Shown here: positions 22,757 to 31,668 of the stretch, in pieces
How positions within the stretch are numbered: the first letter of the stretch is position 1
How the letters are laid out: every line of letters begins with the position of its first letter
The notes under the pieces: generated by a model
Told to the model about the DNA's origin: nothing
The model's database searches: none
The model's input: only the letters and a program-made list of their open reading frames with translations
Source: Saccharofermentans sp.
GTDB lineage: Bacteria; Bacillota; Clostridia; Saccharofermentanales; Saccharofermentanaceae
Assembly: GCA_016292155.1 (NCBI GenBank)
Contig: JAEFBC010000021.1
Coordinates: forward strand, 1-32,489
DNA: 32,489 bases
Reading direction: 5' to 3'
Made by a program: the position numbers and the translations under genes

Positions 22757-23383
22757 GTGAAAAAGTTTATAGCTATGGTCACTGCTATTGTGGTTGTCAT
22801 GGGTTTAGGCGTTACCGTTTTAGCCGAACCGAATGATGATAATTATGATGATGATTATTATGAAGATGATTATTATGATGATGAGGAGACACAATCAGTT
22901 ACCTCAGCGTGTAAAGGTACATCACTGGATGATTCAATCATCGTTGAAGTATTTGATACAACCCTTACTTCTGAGCAGCAGGATAAGCTCTCAGCTTTTG
23001 TGACAGAAGATACTAATACTGCAGTTTACGATGTAAGAGCTTACTTAAAGTCAACTGGCGAAGAAATTACCCAGTTCCCTGACGGACTTATGGTTTCATT
23101 TACATTCAATGGGGATGATAAGATCGGGAGAGTATTGGTCTGGAACGGAGCCGGCTGGGATGATGCAGCTTTCTCCGGTAAAGTAGTTACGTTTTCTCAT
23201 CTATGCCCTGTAGCATTCTTAGTAAAAAAGGCTACTACGAACACAAATGACAATAAAGACAAGACTTCTGCACAGACCGGTTATGACGGAGTGGTCTACA
23301 TTGTTTCTGCAGCAGCACTCGCTGCCGGCGCAGCATTCTTCTTCAGCACAGCGAAAAAGAAGACTTCAAAAGAAGAGATATAA
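22757..23383 (+). CDS. Cell-wall-sorted secreted protein with SAQTG sorting signal
   Basis: 208 residues from a GTG start with GAGGAGG upstream. A signal peptide (about 1-23, LAEP) is followed by an extremely acidic Asp/Tyr repeat (NYDDDYYEDDYYDDEE, about 30-44), a small beta-rich domain (about 60-158, with DTTLTSEQQDKL and WNGAGWDDAAFSGKVVTFSHL), a Thr/Asn linker, SAQTG (171-175), a hydrophobic helix (178-197) and a KKK tail. That C-terminal order is a sortase signal. SAQTG is close to the [SN]xQTG-type signals known for clostridial class B sortases. Adjacent to srtB and so its likely client, though each gene has its own promoter. Surface role unknown; the acidic repeat could bind cations. 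Confidence 0.85.
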   Translation: MKKFIAMVTAIVVVMGLGVTVLAEPNDDNYDDDYYEDDYYDDEETQSVTSACKGTSLDDSIIVEVFDTTLTSEQQDKLSAFVTEDTNTAVYDVRAYLKSTGEEITQFPDGLMVSFTFNGDDKIGRVLVWNGAGWDDAAFSGKVVTFSHLCPVAFLVKKATTNTNDNKDKTSAQTGYDGVVYIVSAAALAAGAAFFFSTAKKKTSKEEI

Positions 23384-23413
23384 TTTTACAGCCAAATAAT
23401 TATTTCAGATCTT

Positions 23414-23447
23414 ATAGGGTGTCCTGACGGATACCCTATTTCTTTTG
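23414..23447 (+). terminator. Intrinsic terminator after sorted protein
   Basis: ATAGGGT/ACCCTAT plus TCC/GGA stem (23414-23439, TGAC loop), then a T-rich run. Confidence 0.85.
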
Positions 23448-23482
23448 CGTTATTCTTCAGCTTAACGGAGAGCCCTCAATGT

Positions 23483-23488
23483 TATAAT
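23483..23488 (+). promoter_or_regulatory. Extended -10 promoter for the Dabb/aldo-keto reductase genes
   Basis: TG-T-TATAAT, 31 nt before ATG 23519. Confidence 0.65.
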
Positions 23489-23518
23489 TGCGGTAGCTTC
23501 TCAGATGGAGGAATTAAC

Positions 23519-23821
23519 ATGGTAAGACACGTAATCGTTTGGACGCTTAAGGACGAATATTCAGACCGCGAGAAGGCTGAGATCAAGGCCGGCATCAAGG
23601 CAGGACTTGAAGGCCTTACAGGCAAGATCCCCGGCCTTATTGAGATAAAGGTAAACACTGATAAGCTTGCAAGCTCCTCGGGTGATGCAATGCTCGATTC
23701 GCTTTTCGAGAGCGAAGAGGCATTGAAGAATTATTCATCCAATCCTCTTCACGTTGAGGTCGCAACCACTAAGGTAAGGCCGTTCGTTAAGGTCAGAAGC
23801 AGCTTTGATTACGAAGTTTAA
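23519..23821 (+). CDS. Dabb (stress-responsive A/B barrel) domain protein
   Basis: 100 residues with GGAGGA before the start. The pattern MVRHVIVWTLKDEYSDREKAEIKAGIKAGLEGL...IPGLIEIKVNTD...SLFESEEALKNYSSNPLHVEVATTKVRPFV matches a complete Dabb ferredoxin-like fold, whose members form dimeric alpha/beta barrels. The role is uncertain; some relatives bind small molecules or catalyse cyclisations. Only 15 nt separate it from the aldo-keto reductase gene, so both share a transcript and perhaps a substrate. Confidence 0.9.
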   Translation: MVRHVIVWTLKDEYSDREKAEIKAGIKAGLEGLTGKIPGLIEIKVNTDKLASSSGDAMLDSLFESEEALKNYSSNPLHVEVATTKVRPFVKVRSSFDYEV

Positions 23822-23836
23822 AAGGTGGTAGAAACT

Positions 23837-24754
23837 ATGAATGACATCCTTATCGGCACTTGGGCGTGGGGCACAGGTTCAAATGGTTCTTCGATGGTCT
23901 TCGGAAACAAGCAGGATCCGGAAGTCTTAAAGCAGTCCTTTGAAGAGGCGGTAAAGCTGGGTTTCACAAAATGGGACACCGCTGCGGTCTATGGCATGGG
24001 CACATGCGAGAAGCTTCTGGGAACACTCATTAGCGGCCACGACGATATTTTCATCTCGACCAAGTTTTTCCCGCCGAAGAAATATAAACAGGGCGCGCTC
24101 ACGAAGTCTTTCAATGAGAGCATGGAGCGCCTTGGAAGGGATAACGCGGACCTTTTCTGGATCCACGTTCCGAATAATCTTGAAGCAAATATCCTGGAAG
24201 CAGTTCCGCTTATCAAGGAGGGCAAGATCAAGTCTTTAGGTACATCCAATGTGTCGCTCGACCACATCAAGAAGGCGCAGGAAGTGCTCGCCAACGAAGG
24301 TCTTAAGCTCGGTGCGGTTCAGAACCACTTCAGTCTTCTTAGAAACGACCAGCAGCCGATAATCGATTACTGCAACGCCAACGGCATCCGCTATTACGCA
24401 TATATGGTCTTAGAGCAGGGCGCACTGTCCGGACATTACAGCGCAGAGCACCATTTCCCGCTCTTTTCAATGAGAGGATTATCATTCCCCAAATCAAAGT
24501 TTAAGAAGATCGAAGGTCTTCTTAATGCGATGCGCGGCATAGCTGAAAAATACAATATCGACCCGTCACAGGTGCCGATCCTTTGGACCATCTCCAAAGG
24601 TGCAGTTCCGATCGTCGGAATCACAAAGCCTTCGCATGCCAAAAAGCTCGCAGAAGCTTCCGGCATCACGCTTACACCTGAAGAGCTGGCCCTGATCGAG
24701 AAAGAGGCTTCAGCAACGGGCTTAAGACAGCAGGGCACCTGGGAACCCCAGTAA
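23837..24754 (+). CDS. Aldo/keto reductase
   Basis: 305 residues from ATG 23837, with AAGGTGG upstream; a GTG at 23825 is less likely. The catalytic tetrad is visible: D47 and Y52 (WDTAAVYGMG), K76 (ISTKFFPP) and H110 (FWIHVPN). GTSN (strand after the His) and the C-terminal GITKPSHAKKLAEA segment bind NADP(H) in the family. Barrel length is normal. It reduces or oxidises carbonyl/alcohol substrates; the substrate is not readable. Second gene in the Dabb operon. Confidence 0.92.
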   Translation: MNDILIGTWAWGTGSNGSSMVFGNKQDPEVLKQSFEEAVKLGFTKWDTAAVYGMGTCEKLLGTLISGHDDIFISTKFFPPKKYKQGALTKSFNESMERLGRDNADLFWIHVPNNLEANILEAVPLIKEGKIKSLGTSNVSLDHIKKAQEVLANEGLKLGAVQNHFSLLRNDQQPIIDYCNANGIRYYAYMVLEQGALSGHYSAEHHFPLFSMRGLSFPKSKFKKIEGLLNAMRGIAEKYNIDPSQVPILWTISKGAVPIVGITKPSHAKKLAEASGITLTPEELALIEKEASATGLRQQGTWEPQ

Positions 24755-24767
24755 CGGCTATATTTGA

Positions 24768-24773
24768 TATAAT
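24768..24773 (+). promoter_or_regulatory. Extended -10 promoter for PNPOx-like gene
   Basis: TGA-TATAAT in the 50-bp gap after the aldo-keto reductase, 31 nt before ATG 24805. Confidence 0.6.
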
Positions 24774-24804
24774 TGGTTTATATTCCAAGAAAGGAAATAG
24801 GATT

Positions 24805-25212
24805 ATGGAAGGCATAGAAAAAGTACTCGCATTTTTGGACAAGGTAAAGACTTATTATCTCGCTACGGTTGAGGGCGATCAGCCGAGAGTAAGACCTTTT
24901 GGTACGGCTCTTATTTATGACGGCAAGCTCTACATTCAGACAGGCAAGGTTAAGCCCGTTTCAAAGCAGCTTGCAGCTAATCCGAAGGCTGAGATCTGCG
25001 CATTCGATTTCCAGACAGGCGCATGGCTCCGTGTAGCTGGCGAACTCATCAATGATGACAACCGCGATGTTAAGGTAGCAATGCTCGAGAAGATCCCTGA
25101 TCTTAAGTCTATGTACGATCCTGATGACGACAACACACAGGTTCTCTACTTCAAGAATGCTACAGCTACATTCAGCTCATTCACAGGTCCTCAGGAGACT
25201 ATTAACTTCTAA
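24805..25212 (+). CDS. Pyridoxamine 5'-phosphate oxidase-like flavoprotein
   Basis: 135 residues, with AAGGAA upstream. The split-barrel FMN-binding pattern is clear: TYYLATVEGDQPRVRPFGTALIYDGKLYIQTGKVKPVSKQLAANPKAEIC, then a WLRVAGELINDD strand pair. Members of this short group bind FMN, F420 or haem. True PdxH proteins are about 200 residues, so vitamin B6 synthesis is unlikely. The C-terminus ends in TFSSFTGPQETINF. It precedes the NudC-like gene by 6 nt. Confidence 0.9.
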   Translation: MEGIEKVLAFLDKVKTYYLATVEGDQPRVRPFGTALIYDGKLYIQTGKVKPVSKQLAANPKAEICAFDFQTGAWLRVAGELINDDNRDVKVAMLEKIPDLKSMYDPDDDNTQVLYFKNATATFSSFTGPQETINF

Positions 25213-25218
25213 GATCTT

Positions 25219-26043
25219 ATGATTCAAGATATCTTTCCGCACAAGCTGGATAATCATTTTTATCCGGCCCGAAAAGCAAGCGCCAACAGTTTTGTTATGG
25301 CCTTCAGACATCAGGACATCCTGGTTAAAGGCGAGGAATTCCCTCGTGTAAGCCAGATAAATGAAGAGTACCGTGAGAAGCTCATCTATCTTTTCGCGGT
25401 CGACGAAGATTACTACTTCTTCCTCGACGCACGTGACGAGAGCATGGCGCTCCCCGAAGGATTTGAATTCGTTAATGTCAGGTCATTCAGGCGCTCCGGA
25501 ACCGTCGAAAAGAAGAACGTGTTCCTCGCATTTACGGCGTTGCAGCTCGCCAACTGGTACCGCGGCAACAAGTACTGCGGCATCTGCGGTAAGGAGACCG
25601 GAATCGACGATAAGGAGCGTGCTCTCCGCTGTGAATGCGGCAACGTGATCTATCCCAGGATTGTGCCTGCAGTCATCGTGGGCATCACGAACGGCGACAA
25701 GATCCTTGTGACCAAGTATAAGACGGGCTTTGCGCATTTCGCGCTCGTCGCAGGATTTACAGAGATCGGTGAGACTTTGGAAGAGACCGTCGCACGTGAG
25801 GCGATGGAGGAGACCGGTCTTAAGGTCAAGAACATCCGCTACTATAAGTCACAGCCGTGGGGCATCGTCGACGATATCCTGGTAGGTTTCTACTGCGATG
25901 TCGACGGAGACGATACGATAAAGATGGACGAGGGCGAGCTCAAGGTCGCCGAATGGCGGACAAGAGAAGAGATCGAGCTACAGCCCGACGACTTCAGTCT
26001 TACAAACGAGATGATGAAGATGTTCAAAGAGGGGAATGCTTAA
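25219..26043 (+). CDS. nudC: NADH pyrophosphatase (NudC-like) Nudix hydrolase
   Basis: 274 residues. An N-terminal domain (about 1-110) is followed by a zinc ribbon, C120/C123/C138/C140, and a full Nudix box at 180-201 (G-x5-E-x7-REAMEETGL). NudC enzymes carry SQPWPFPxS after the box, which selects NAD(H) and NAD-capped RNA; here it reads SQPWGIVDD (211-219), so the first four residues are kept and the rest changed. NAD(H) cleavage to NMN(H) and AMP is likely but not certain. No Shine-Dalgarno is close to the ATG; coupling to the PNPOx-like gene is probable. Confidence 0.85.
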   Translation: MIQDIFPHKLDNHFYPARKASANSFVMAFRHQDILVKGEEFPRVSQINEEYREKLIYLFAVDEDYYFFLDARDESMALPEGFEFVNVRSFRRSGTVEKKNVFLAFTALQLANWYRGNKYCGICGKETGIDDKERALRCECGNVIYPRIVPAVIVGITNGDKILVTKYKTGFAHFALVAGFTEIGETLEETVAREAMEETGLKVKNIRYYKSQPWGIVDDILVGFYCDVDGDDTIKMDEGELKVAEWRTREEIELQPDDFSLTNEMMKMFKEGNA

Positions 26044-26055
26044 TTCCCCTTTTTA
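26030..26055. terminator. Terminator overlapping the nudC stop codon
   Basis: AGGGGAAT (26030-26037) pairs with ATTCCCCT (26043-26050), loop GCTTA, then five T. The stop codon TAA (26041-26043) is inside the hairpin. Confidence 0.8.
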
Positions 26056-26406
26056 ATCTGCAGAATTCAGGATCGACTCTATCTCACTGTCTATCGCTTC
26101 AACTTCAGGGGAATGACCTTCATTAGTCCAATGCTCGTAATCAACATGGACGTTGTTATAGATCTCCTTTTTGAAGATAGAGATGATCGTACCAACCTCG
26201 TTATAGATCTTGCCGTCTTCAGGATGTAAACGGTGGCGGCATTCAATCTCATAAACAGCGCCCATGCCAATGCTGGAATATCTGACAGTGCCGCCATCTA
26301 ACAGATCTTTTCTACGTGGGAAAAGCACAATGACAGCCAAAAGCAAAACAGCAACAATTACTGCTTTGGATATAGGTGATTTCTTTTTGTCTTTGTTCTT
26401 AGTCAT
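26053..26406 (-). CDS. Small membrane-anchored protein
   Basis: 117 residues. A basic N-terminus (TKNKDKKK) is followed by one membrane helix (about 13-30) and RRK, and then an ~85-residue domain (RYSSIGMGAVYEIECRHRL...VGTIISIFKKEIYNNVHVDYEHW). The charges on both sides leave orientation open. It lies 13 nt after the next membrane-protein gene and is probably its operon partner. No family recognised; Shine-Dalgarno weak. Confidence 0.6.
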   Translation of the reverse strand: MTKNKDKKKSPISKAVIVAVLLLAVIVLFPRRKDLLDGGTVRYSSIGMGAVYEIECRHRLHPEDGKIYNEVGTIISIFKKEIYNNVHVDYEHWTNEGHSPEVEAIDSEIESILNSAD

Positions 26407-26419
26407 GATATAAAGGTTC

Positions 26420-27139
26420 TCACTTCATCTTGCCAGCTAAGGAATAAGCAATAATTATAAACAAAGCAATAACGATCCCTATAACCGGAATACACATTTT
26501 TGATTTCGAGAACCTGCACATAGAGATATATACTGCAGCAGCAATCAGGACAGAAGATACTAAACATCCACAGATTGAAGCCCATGGCAGAACAGGAGAT
26601 CCCTTTAGGACCTGAGTAATATTGGTTTCTGTTTCCGGTATTAATCGATTGGTTGTTAATGCGATAACTCCTTCATATCTGCCTTTAACATCAACTGTAA
26701 AAGCGGATGGCAATAAGCCATAAACAGGATGTGGAATATTCTCAATTTCCAGTTCAGATGCTTTACCGGAACAGATGTTAACAAACAAACTGTCAATTTC
26801 TTCTTTCGAAAGAACAACCTGATCATTCAAGGAATCTTTTAGAACAGTTTTATCTAAATCAACATAAGCCTGATGATCACTCGAAATTTCAACATTTCCG
26901 TCATACCTTCCAACAACGCGGACATCTTCAATTATTGACCATGAGAGATTATTGCTATCTGCTTCGCTAAATCCATTTACGCCTATCAAGCGTTTAGTAA
27001 GATGAACCTGAACATTGGGATGTTTATGATTTGAGTCTAGAGCAGGCAAAGTAAATATGATATTTACCGCTGTGAACCAGATGATAGTAAATAACAGTGT
27101 TGTAATAATGGTTTTTGCACTATGCTTTTTGTTTTTCAT
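26420..27139 (-). CDS. Membrane protein with extracytoplasmic domain
   Basis: 239 residues from ATG 27139 (MKNKKHS); a TTG at 27151 is an alternative. A first membrane helix lies at about 9-30. A ~135-residue polar, beta-rich domain follows (VQVHLTKRLIGVNGF, VVGRYDGNVEISSDHQAYVDL). Two C-terminal helices span about 185-235. This predicts a soluble domain outside the cell. No motif recognised. AT content is visibly higher than in the neighbours. Probably co-transcribed with the small membrane protein downstream. Confidence 0.65.
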   Translation of the reverse strand: MKNKKHSAKTIITTLLFTIIWFTAVNIIFTLPALDSNHKHPNVQVHLTKRLIGVNGFSEADSNNLSWSIIEDVRVVGRYDGNVEISSDHQAYVDLDKTVLKDSLNDQVVLSKEEIDSLFVNICSGKASELEIENIPHPVYGLLPSAFTVDVKGRYEGVIALTTNRLIPETETNITQVLKGSPVLPWASICGCLVSSVLIAAAVYISMCRFSKSKMCIPVIGIVIALFIIIAYSLAGKMK

Positions 27140-27312
27140 ATTAATACACAAAAGGATTCTCTATATGGTGTCCGCATTAACAGCTGTGTTAATGCTATTC
27201 GGAATAATTGAAAAGATGATTGTTGAGAACACAATGCTTGCCAAAAGCCTGTGGCATCGTGAATCTCTCTTAAATACGTGCCTGACAGTATACCTTAAAA
27301 ACCCCAATTGAA

Positions 27313-27341
27313 ATTATAGCATGAGCACAAACCGATATAAA
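27313..27341 (-). promoter_or_regulatory. Extended -10 promoter for the membrane-protein pair
   Basis: Minus strand TGC-TATAAT (27313-27318); TTTATA at 27336-27341 gives a 17-bp spacer. The leader is about 170 nt with no feature I recognise. Confidence 0.6.
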
Positions 27342-27410
27342 TTGGGCAGGAAAAGCGGCGTATAGAAAATAGTTCCTGTATTTTGTGCAATGTGAATACG
27401 GCTAAAAGCC

Positions 27411-28240
27411 TTATTTTCGAACAGCGCCAATAACCCAGCAGATCGCGAATGCAACGATGTCAGTAATAACGATCGTTGATCCGACGGGTGTGTCGAAGGG
27501 GATCGAGAGGATGATTCCCGTAAGCGCACAGACCACTGAGAGGATTGCCGAGAAGATCGTTACCGACTTGAAGCTCTTGAAGATCCTCATTGCGGAGAGC
27601 GCAGGGAAGATAACGAGTGCGGATACGAGGAGCGATCCTACGAGGTTCATTGCAAGTACGATGATGACCGCGATGATCGTGGCGATCAGGAGATTTAAAA
27701 GTCTTGTTTTTGTGCCGACTGCTTTTGCGAAGCTCTCATCGAATGTGACCGCGAAGAATCTGTTGTAGAAGAGCACGAAAAGGATCACTACAACGATCGA
27801 CAGAACGATGCTTAAGATAACCTCAGACTTAGTAAGCGTGAGGATTTTTGTGGAGCCGAAGAGCGAAGAGCAGACGTCGCCGGAGATATTGGACGAAGTC
27901 GGGAAAAGGTTCATCAGAAGATAACCGAACGCGAGCGCGCCGACGGAGATCATGGCGATGGCAGCGTCACCCTTGATCTTTGCGTTTTGGCCGGTCCAAA
28001 GAAGGAGGATCGCGCAGACGATCGTGATGGGGAGCGTTAGCATCATCTGGTCTGTAAGGCCTACTACGGCAGCGATCGCCATAGCGCCGAAAGCCACGTG
28101 TGACAAGCCGTCGCCGATATATGAGAATCTCTTCAGTACGAGGATGACGCCGAGCAGTGAAGAACAGAGTGCGACGAGCACGCCTACGATGAGTGCGTAT
28201 CTAACGAAAGGATAAGAGAGGGCTTCAATAAGGGTTTCCA

Positions 28241-28241
<1 letters not shown>
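27411..28241 (-). CDS. ABC-3 family metal transporter permease (ZnuB/MntB-like)
   Basis: 276 residues with eight to nine membrane helices, the normal size for ABC-3 permeases of Zn, Mn or Fe(II) uptake. Family stretches: FVRYALIVGVLVALCSSLLGVILVLKRFSYIGDGLSH near the N-terminus, GDAAIAMISVGALAFGYLL, and NLVGSLLVSALVIFPALSA in the second half. Its ATG overlaps the stop of the ATPase gene by one base. Zinc versus manganese cannot be told from sequence. Confidence 0.9.
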
Positions 28242-28942
<701 letters not shown>

Positions 28943-28977
28943 TGATGCCTCTTCTTATTAATAGGGTACGGAAAAGT

Positions 28978-29006
28978 ATTATAGGAGCGCGTGCTGGGAG
29001 TGTCAA
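28978..29006 (-). promoter_or_regulatory. Perfect consensus promoter of the metal ABC operon
   Basis: Minus strand TTGACA (29001-29006), 17-bp spacer and TATAAT (28978-28983). Confidence 0.85.
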
Positions 29007-29008
29007 TA

Positions 29009-29029
29009 TGAAACTGATTATCAGTTTCA
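29009..29029. promoter_or_regulatory. Fur/Zur-family box
   Basis: A perfect 21-bp palindrome, with arms GAAACTGAT and ATCAGTTTC around a central T plus flanking T/A. Its 19-bp core agrees with the classical Fur box at 15 positions by eye. It lies 2 bp upstream of the -35 box of the metal ABC operon. Confidence 0.6.
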
Positions 29030-29125
29030 CAAAATTTGCGTTTCCGGGCGCTCCGTCCGCCCCATTTGCAAAACAATACACTAACGATACACTAGACCTG
29101 TAACATACTCTTGACGGAGGTTCTC

Positions 29126-29794
29126 ATGTACAGAGTCTTGCTCGTTGAGGATGACAGCCAGATAAGGCAGGTCATAGGTGATTATTTCGGGAGGCGCGAC
29201 CGGATCGCGCTGGATTTTGCCGAGGACGGAAATCTGGGCCTTAGTAAGATCCTCAACGAAGAGTATGATCTCTTCCTTCTCGACATAATGATGCCCGGCC
29301 TTGACGGCTTTGAGCTCTGCAGGATCATAAGGAAGAGGTCGGATAAGCCGGTCGTTTTCCTCACCGGAAAAGTCAGGGAGGAAGACGTTCTTTACGGCTA
29401 CGAACTTGGTGCGGACGATTATATCGTGAAGCCTTTTTCGATAGCGGTCTTGTATAAAAAGCTCCTGGCGATCCTTGAGCGCGCAGGCACGGAACATGTG
29501 GAGCGCAAGATCTTAAGAAGCGGGCAGATAGAGCTCGATCCCCTGAAATTCGAAGTGCGCGTGGCAGGGGACGTGGTCGATCTTCCACCTAAGGAATATG
29601 CGATCTTGAAGTACATGATGGAGCACCCGAGCGTTGCAGTCACGAGAAAACTTCTGCTGGCAGTGGCCTGGGGCGGGGATGATTTTATCTCCGAGCGCGT
29701 TATCGACAACCGCGTCAAGAATCTCCGCAAAAAACTTCGCAAAGAAGGTGACCGTATCAAGACCCTTATCGGAGTCGGATACAGGTTCGATTAA
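29126..29794 (+). CDS. OmpR-family response regulator
   Basis: 222 residues from ATG 29126 with ACGGAGGT upstream. Receiver domain: acidic pair in VEDD (8-10), phospho-acceptor D53 (LLDIMMPG), T80 (FLTG) and K102 (YIVKPFS). The C-terminal winged helix contains PPKEYAILKYMMEHPSVAVTRKLLL and RVIDNRVKNLRKKL...IKTLIGVGYRFD. It pairs with the kinase gene 77 nt downstream. Target genes unknown; the two nearby operons are candidates only by position. Confidence 0.95.
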   Translation: MYRVLLVEDDSQIRQVIGDYFGRRDRIALDFAEDGNLGLSKILNEEYDLFLLDIMMPGLDGFELCRIIRKRSDKPVVFLTGKVREEDVLYGYELGADDYIVKPFSIAVLYKKLLAILERAGTEHVERKILRSGQIELDPLKFEVRVAGDVVDLPPKEYAILKYMMEHPSVAVTRKLLLAVAWGGDDFISERVIDNRVKNLRKKLRKEGDRIKTLIGVGYRFD

Positions 29795-29871
29795 GGAGCG
29801 TCCTTAAAAAGCTTTTCGCTTATGAGGCGGGCACGAAGGGCGGCCGCAGGTAAACGGGGAGGAGTTACATC

Positions 29872-31584
29872 ATGAAAAGAAAGAATTATTTCCATTTTGC
29901 AGCCGGAAGAGTGATCACAAGCCTGCTCATAGGGGCTGTGCTCTATACTGCTGTTACGATGCATTTATCGAGCGTGTATCAGTCGTCTCTTGTAACAGGT
30001 TTTAATGACAGGGTGACGATGTATAAAAAGATGATCACCAACTATGATGAGGGCAGATACGGCAACGGTTTTTTGAGCATTGTTACTAATTTCTATTCGG
30101 CCGACTATATAAGGTTTGCCAAGGTCAGTGATGACGGAAGCATAGATACTTTTTTCGAGACAGATTATAACGTTATTCCGGTTGAAGACCACATGCATCA
30201 CTGGTACTACGTTACTGACGATCCGGAGCTTCTGGCCGAAGGAAAGAGGGTTGAAACGATCAGCCCTGCAAACGAAGACTGGGTGATCGAATATATAAAG
30301 TGTGATGAAGTACGGAAGATCTCAGAAGAAAGCAACTGGAACAGGGAATTGACCAATGGCTGGGATCTGTGCGCCATGACCGATAATTACTATGCAGACA
30401 AGCTGGTGTGTGTTTCATCAGAGTTCTGCGGAGCTTTAAGGTATGCTCAGCCGGATGTCAAATCGTATTACTATGATGAAGACGGGCTGCATATAGGAAA
30501 AGTCAAAGAATCCGGAGCTGACTATATATTTGGGGATATTTTTCCCGCTAAATGGGATTTTACGGATCCTTCCAAGAAAGATCTTTATGTGACCATCGAT
30601 CAAGAAGGGTTTGCGACAAGCCTTCTTATCTTCCCGGCTTTAAAGAAACCCGAAGTGTTTTTGAAGGATAATGCCGGCATCTTATCGGCTGCTGATCTGG
30701 ACAGTCTTATCCGTGAAGCTGACGCCGCCAGTGAAAAAGAAGACAGTGAATATACTGTTTACAGTTACGACAACTATAAAGGTAACGAACACCAGTACGT
30801 GATATTTAAGAAAGGCATTCCGAATACCAGAGGTGTCGTAGCAGTATTCAGCGTCGACGGTCAAAAATACCTGGCCGAATTCGTTATATCATGTGCACCG
30901 TTCGAGGAGTTTTACAGCCCGTTCCTGATCACTTCCGGCATCATTCTTCTGGTGATCTGCCTTGCGACAGCTCTTATCCTGGCGGTCAGGCCGTACAGCC
31001 AGTATAAGAAGGCATACGAGAACAACAACTTCAAGAACAATCTCATCGATTCTCTGGCGCACAACATGAAGACACCTTTGCAGATCCTGGGCGGCTACGC
31101 AGAGAACCTGAAGGATGTAGAGGCGGGCGAAGAGAAGGACCGTTACGCAGACCAGATCCTTGCCAAGACCGCTGAGATGAATAAGGACATCGAAGCGATC
31201 CTTAAGACCGCCGAGAAGTCTGACTTAAAGCTTAGCAAAGTATCAGTCAGATCCTGTGTGAAGGAGGCTGCGGAAAAGGTTGGCGCAGATCTCATCATCA
31301 GCGGCGACCGCGAGATAAAGATGGATAAGGATTACTTCTCCCAGGCCCTTTACTGCCTTATCGACAATGCTTACAGGTATAAGGCCGAAGGCGCCTCGAT
31401 CGACGTGAAGATCGATAAGAACGATATCGTGATCACGAATAAGACCGACAGCGATAAATTCACTCCGGGCACGGGCCTGGCACTTGCCGGAAGGATATTG
31501 GAGCAGCATAAGCTTGTGCTTGATACGAAGCTTTCTGACGGTACTTTCAGAGCCAGGATAGGAAAGAAAGCCAGCAGGAAATAA
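29872..31584 (+). CDS. Membrane sensor histidine kinase
   Basis: 570 residues; GGGGAGGAG precedes the ATG. Two membrane helices (about 12-32 and 347-373) frame a large ~310-residue extracytoplasmic sensor domain. The DHp domain has phospho-acceptor H397 (SLAHNMKTPLQILGGYAENL). The ATPase domain has an N-box (LIDNAYRY) and a G2 box (GTGLALAGRIL). The usual DxGxG of the G1 box is replaced by ITNKTDSDKF, as in some Firmicutes kinases. No HAMP is evident. The stimulus is unknown. Confidence 0.9.
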   Translation: MKRKNYFHFAAGRVITSLLIGAVLYTAVTMHLSSVYQSSLVTGFNDRVTMYKKMITNYDEGRYGNGFLSIVTNFYSADYIRFAKVSDDGSIDTFFETDYNVIPVEDHMHHWYYVTDDPELLAEGKRVETISPANEDWVIEYIKCDEVRKISEESNWNRELTNGWDLCAMTDNYYADKLVCVSSEFCGALRYAQPDVKSYYYDEDGLHIGKVKESGADYIFGDIFPAKWDFTDPSKKDLYVTIDQEGFATSLLIFPALKKPEVFLKDNAGILSAADLDSLIREADAASEKEDSEYTVYSYDNYKGNEHQYVIFKKGIPNTRGVVAVFSVDGQKYLAEFVISCAPFEEFYSPFLITSGIILLVICLATALILAVRPYSQYKKAYENNNFKNNLIDSLAHNMKTPLQILGGYAENLKDVEAGEEKDRYADQILAKTAEMNKDIEAILKTAEKSDLKLSKVSVRSCVKEAAEKVGADLIISGDREIKMDKDYFSQALYCLIDNAYRYKAEGASIDVKIDKNDIVITNKTDSDKFTPGTGLALAGRILEQHKLVLDTKLSDGTFRARIGKKASRK

Positions 31585-31632
31585 ATTCAGTATAAGATAG
31601 TAGGAAGCCCCCACTCAAAAGCTGTCCCGTGT

Positions 31633-31638
31633 TACAAT
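31633..31638 (+). promoter_or_regulatory. Extended -10 promoter
   Basis: TG-T-TACAAT, 30 nt before ATG 31669. Confidence 0.55.
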
Positions 31639-31668
31639 ATCAGGCAGCTTGCGCGTGGGGGTATATAT

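Noticed and set aside
27057-27311. 84-residue plus-strand hydrophobic ORF
   Set aside because: It overlaps the promoter and N-terminus of the minus-strand membrane protein; hydrophobicity is explained by AT-rich antisense sequence. No Shine-Dalgarno.
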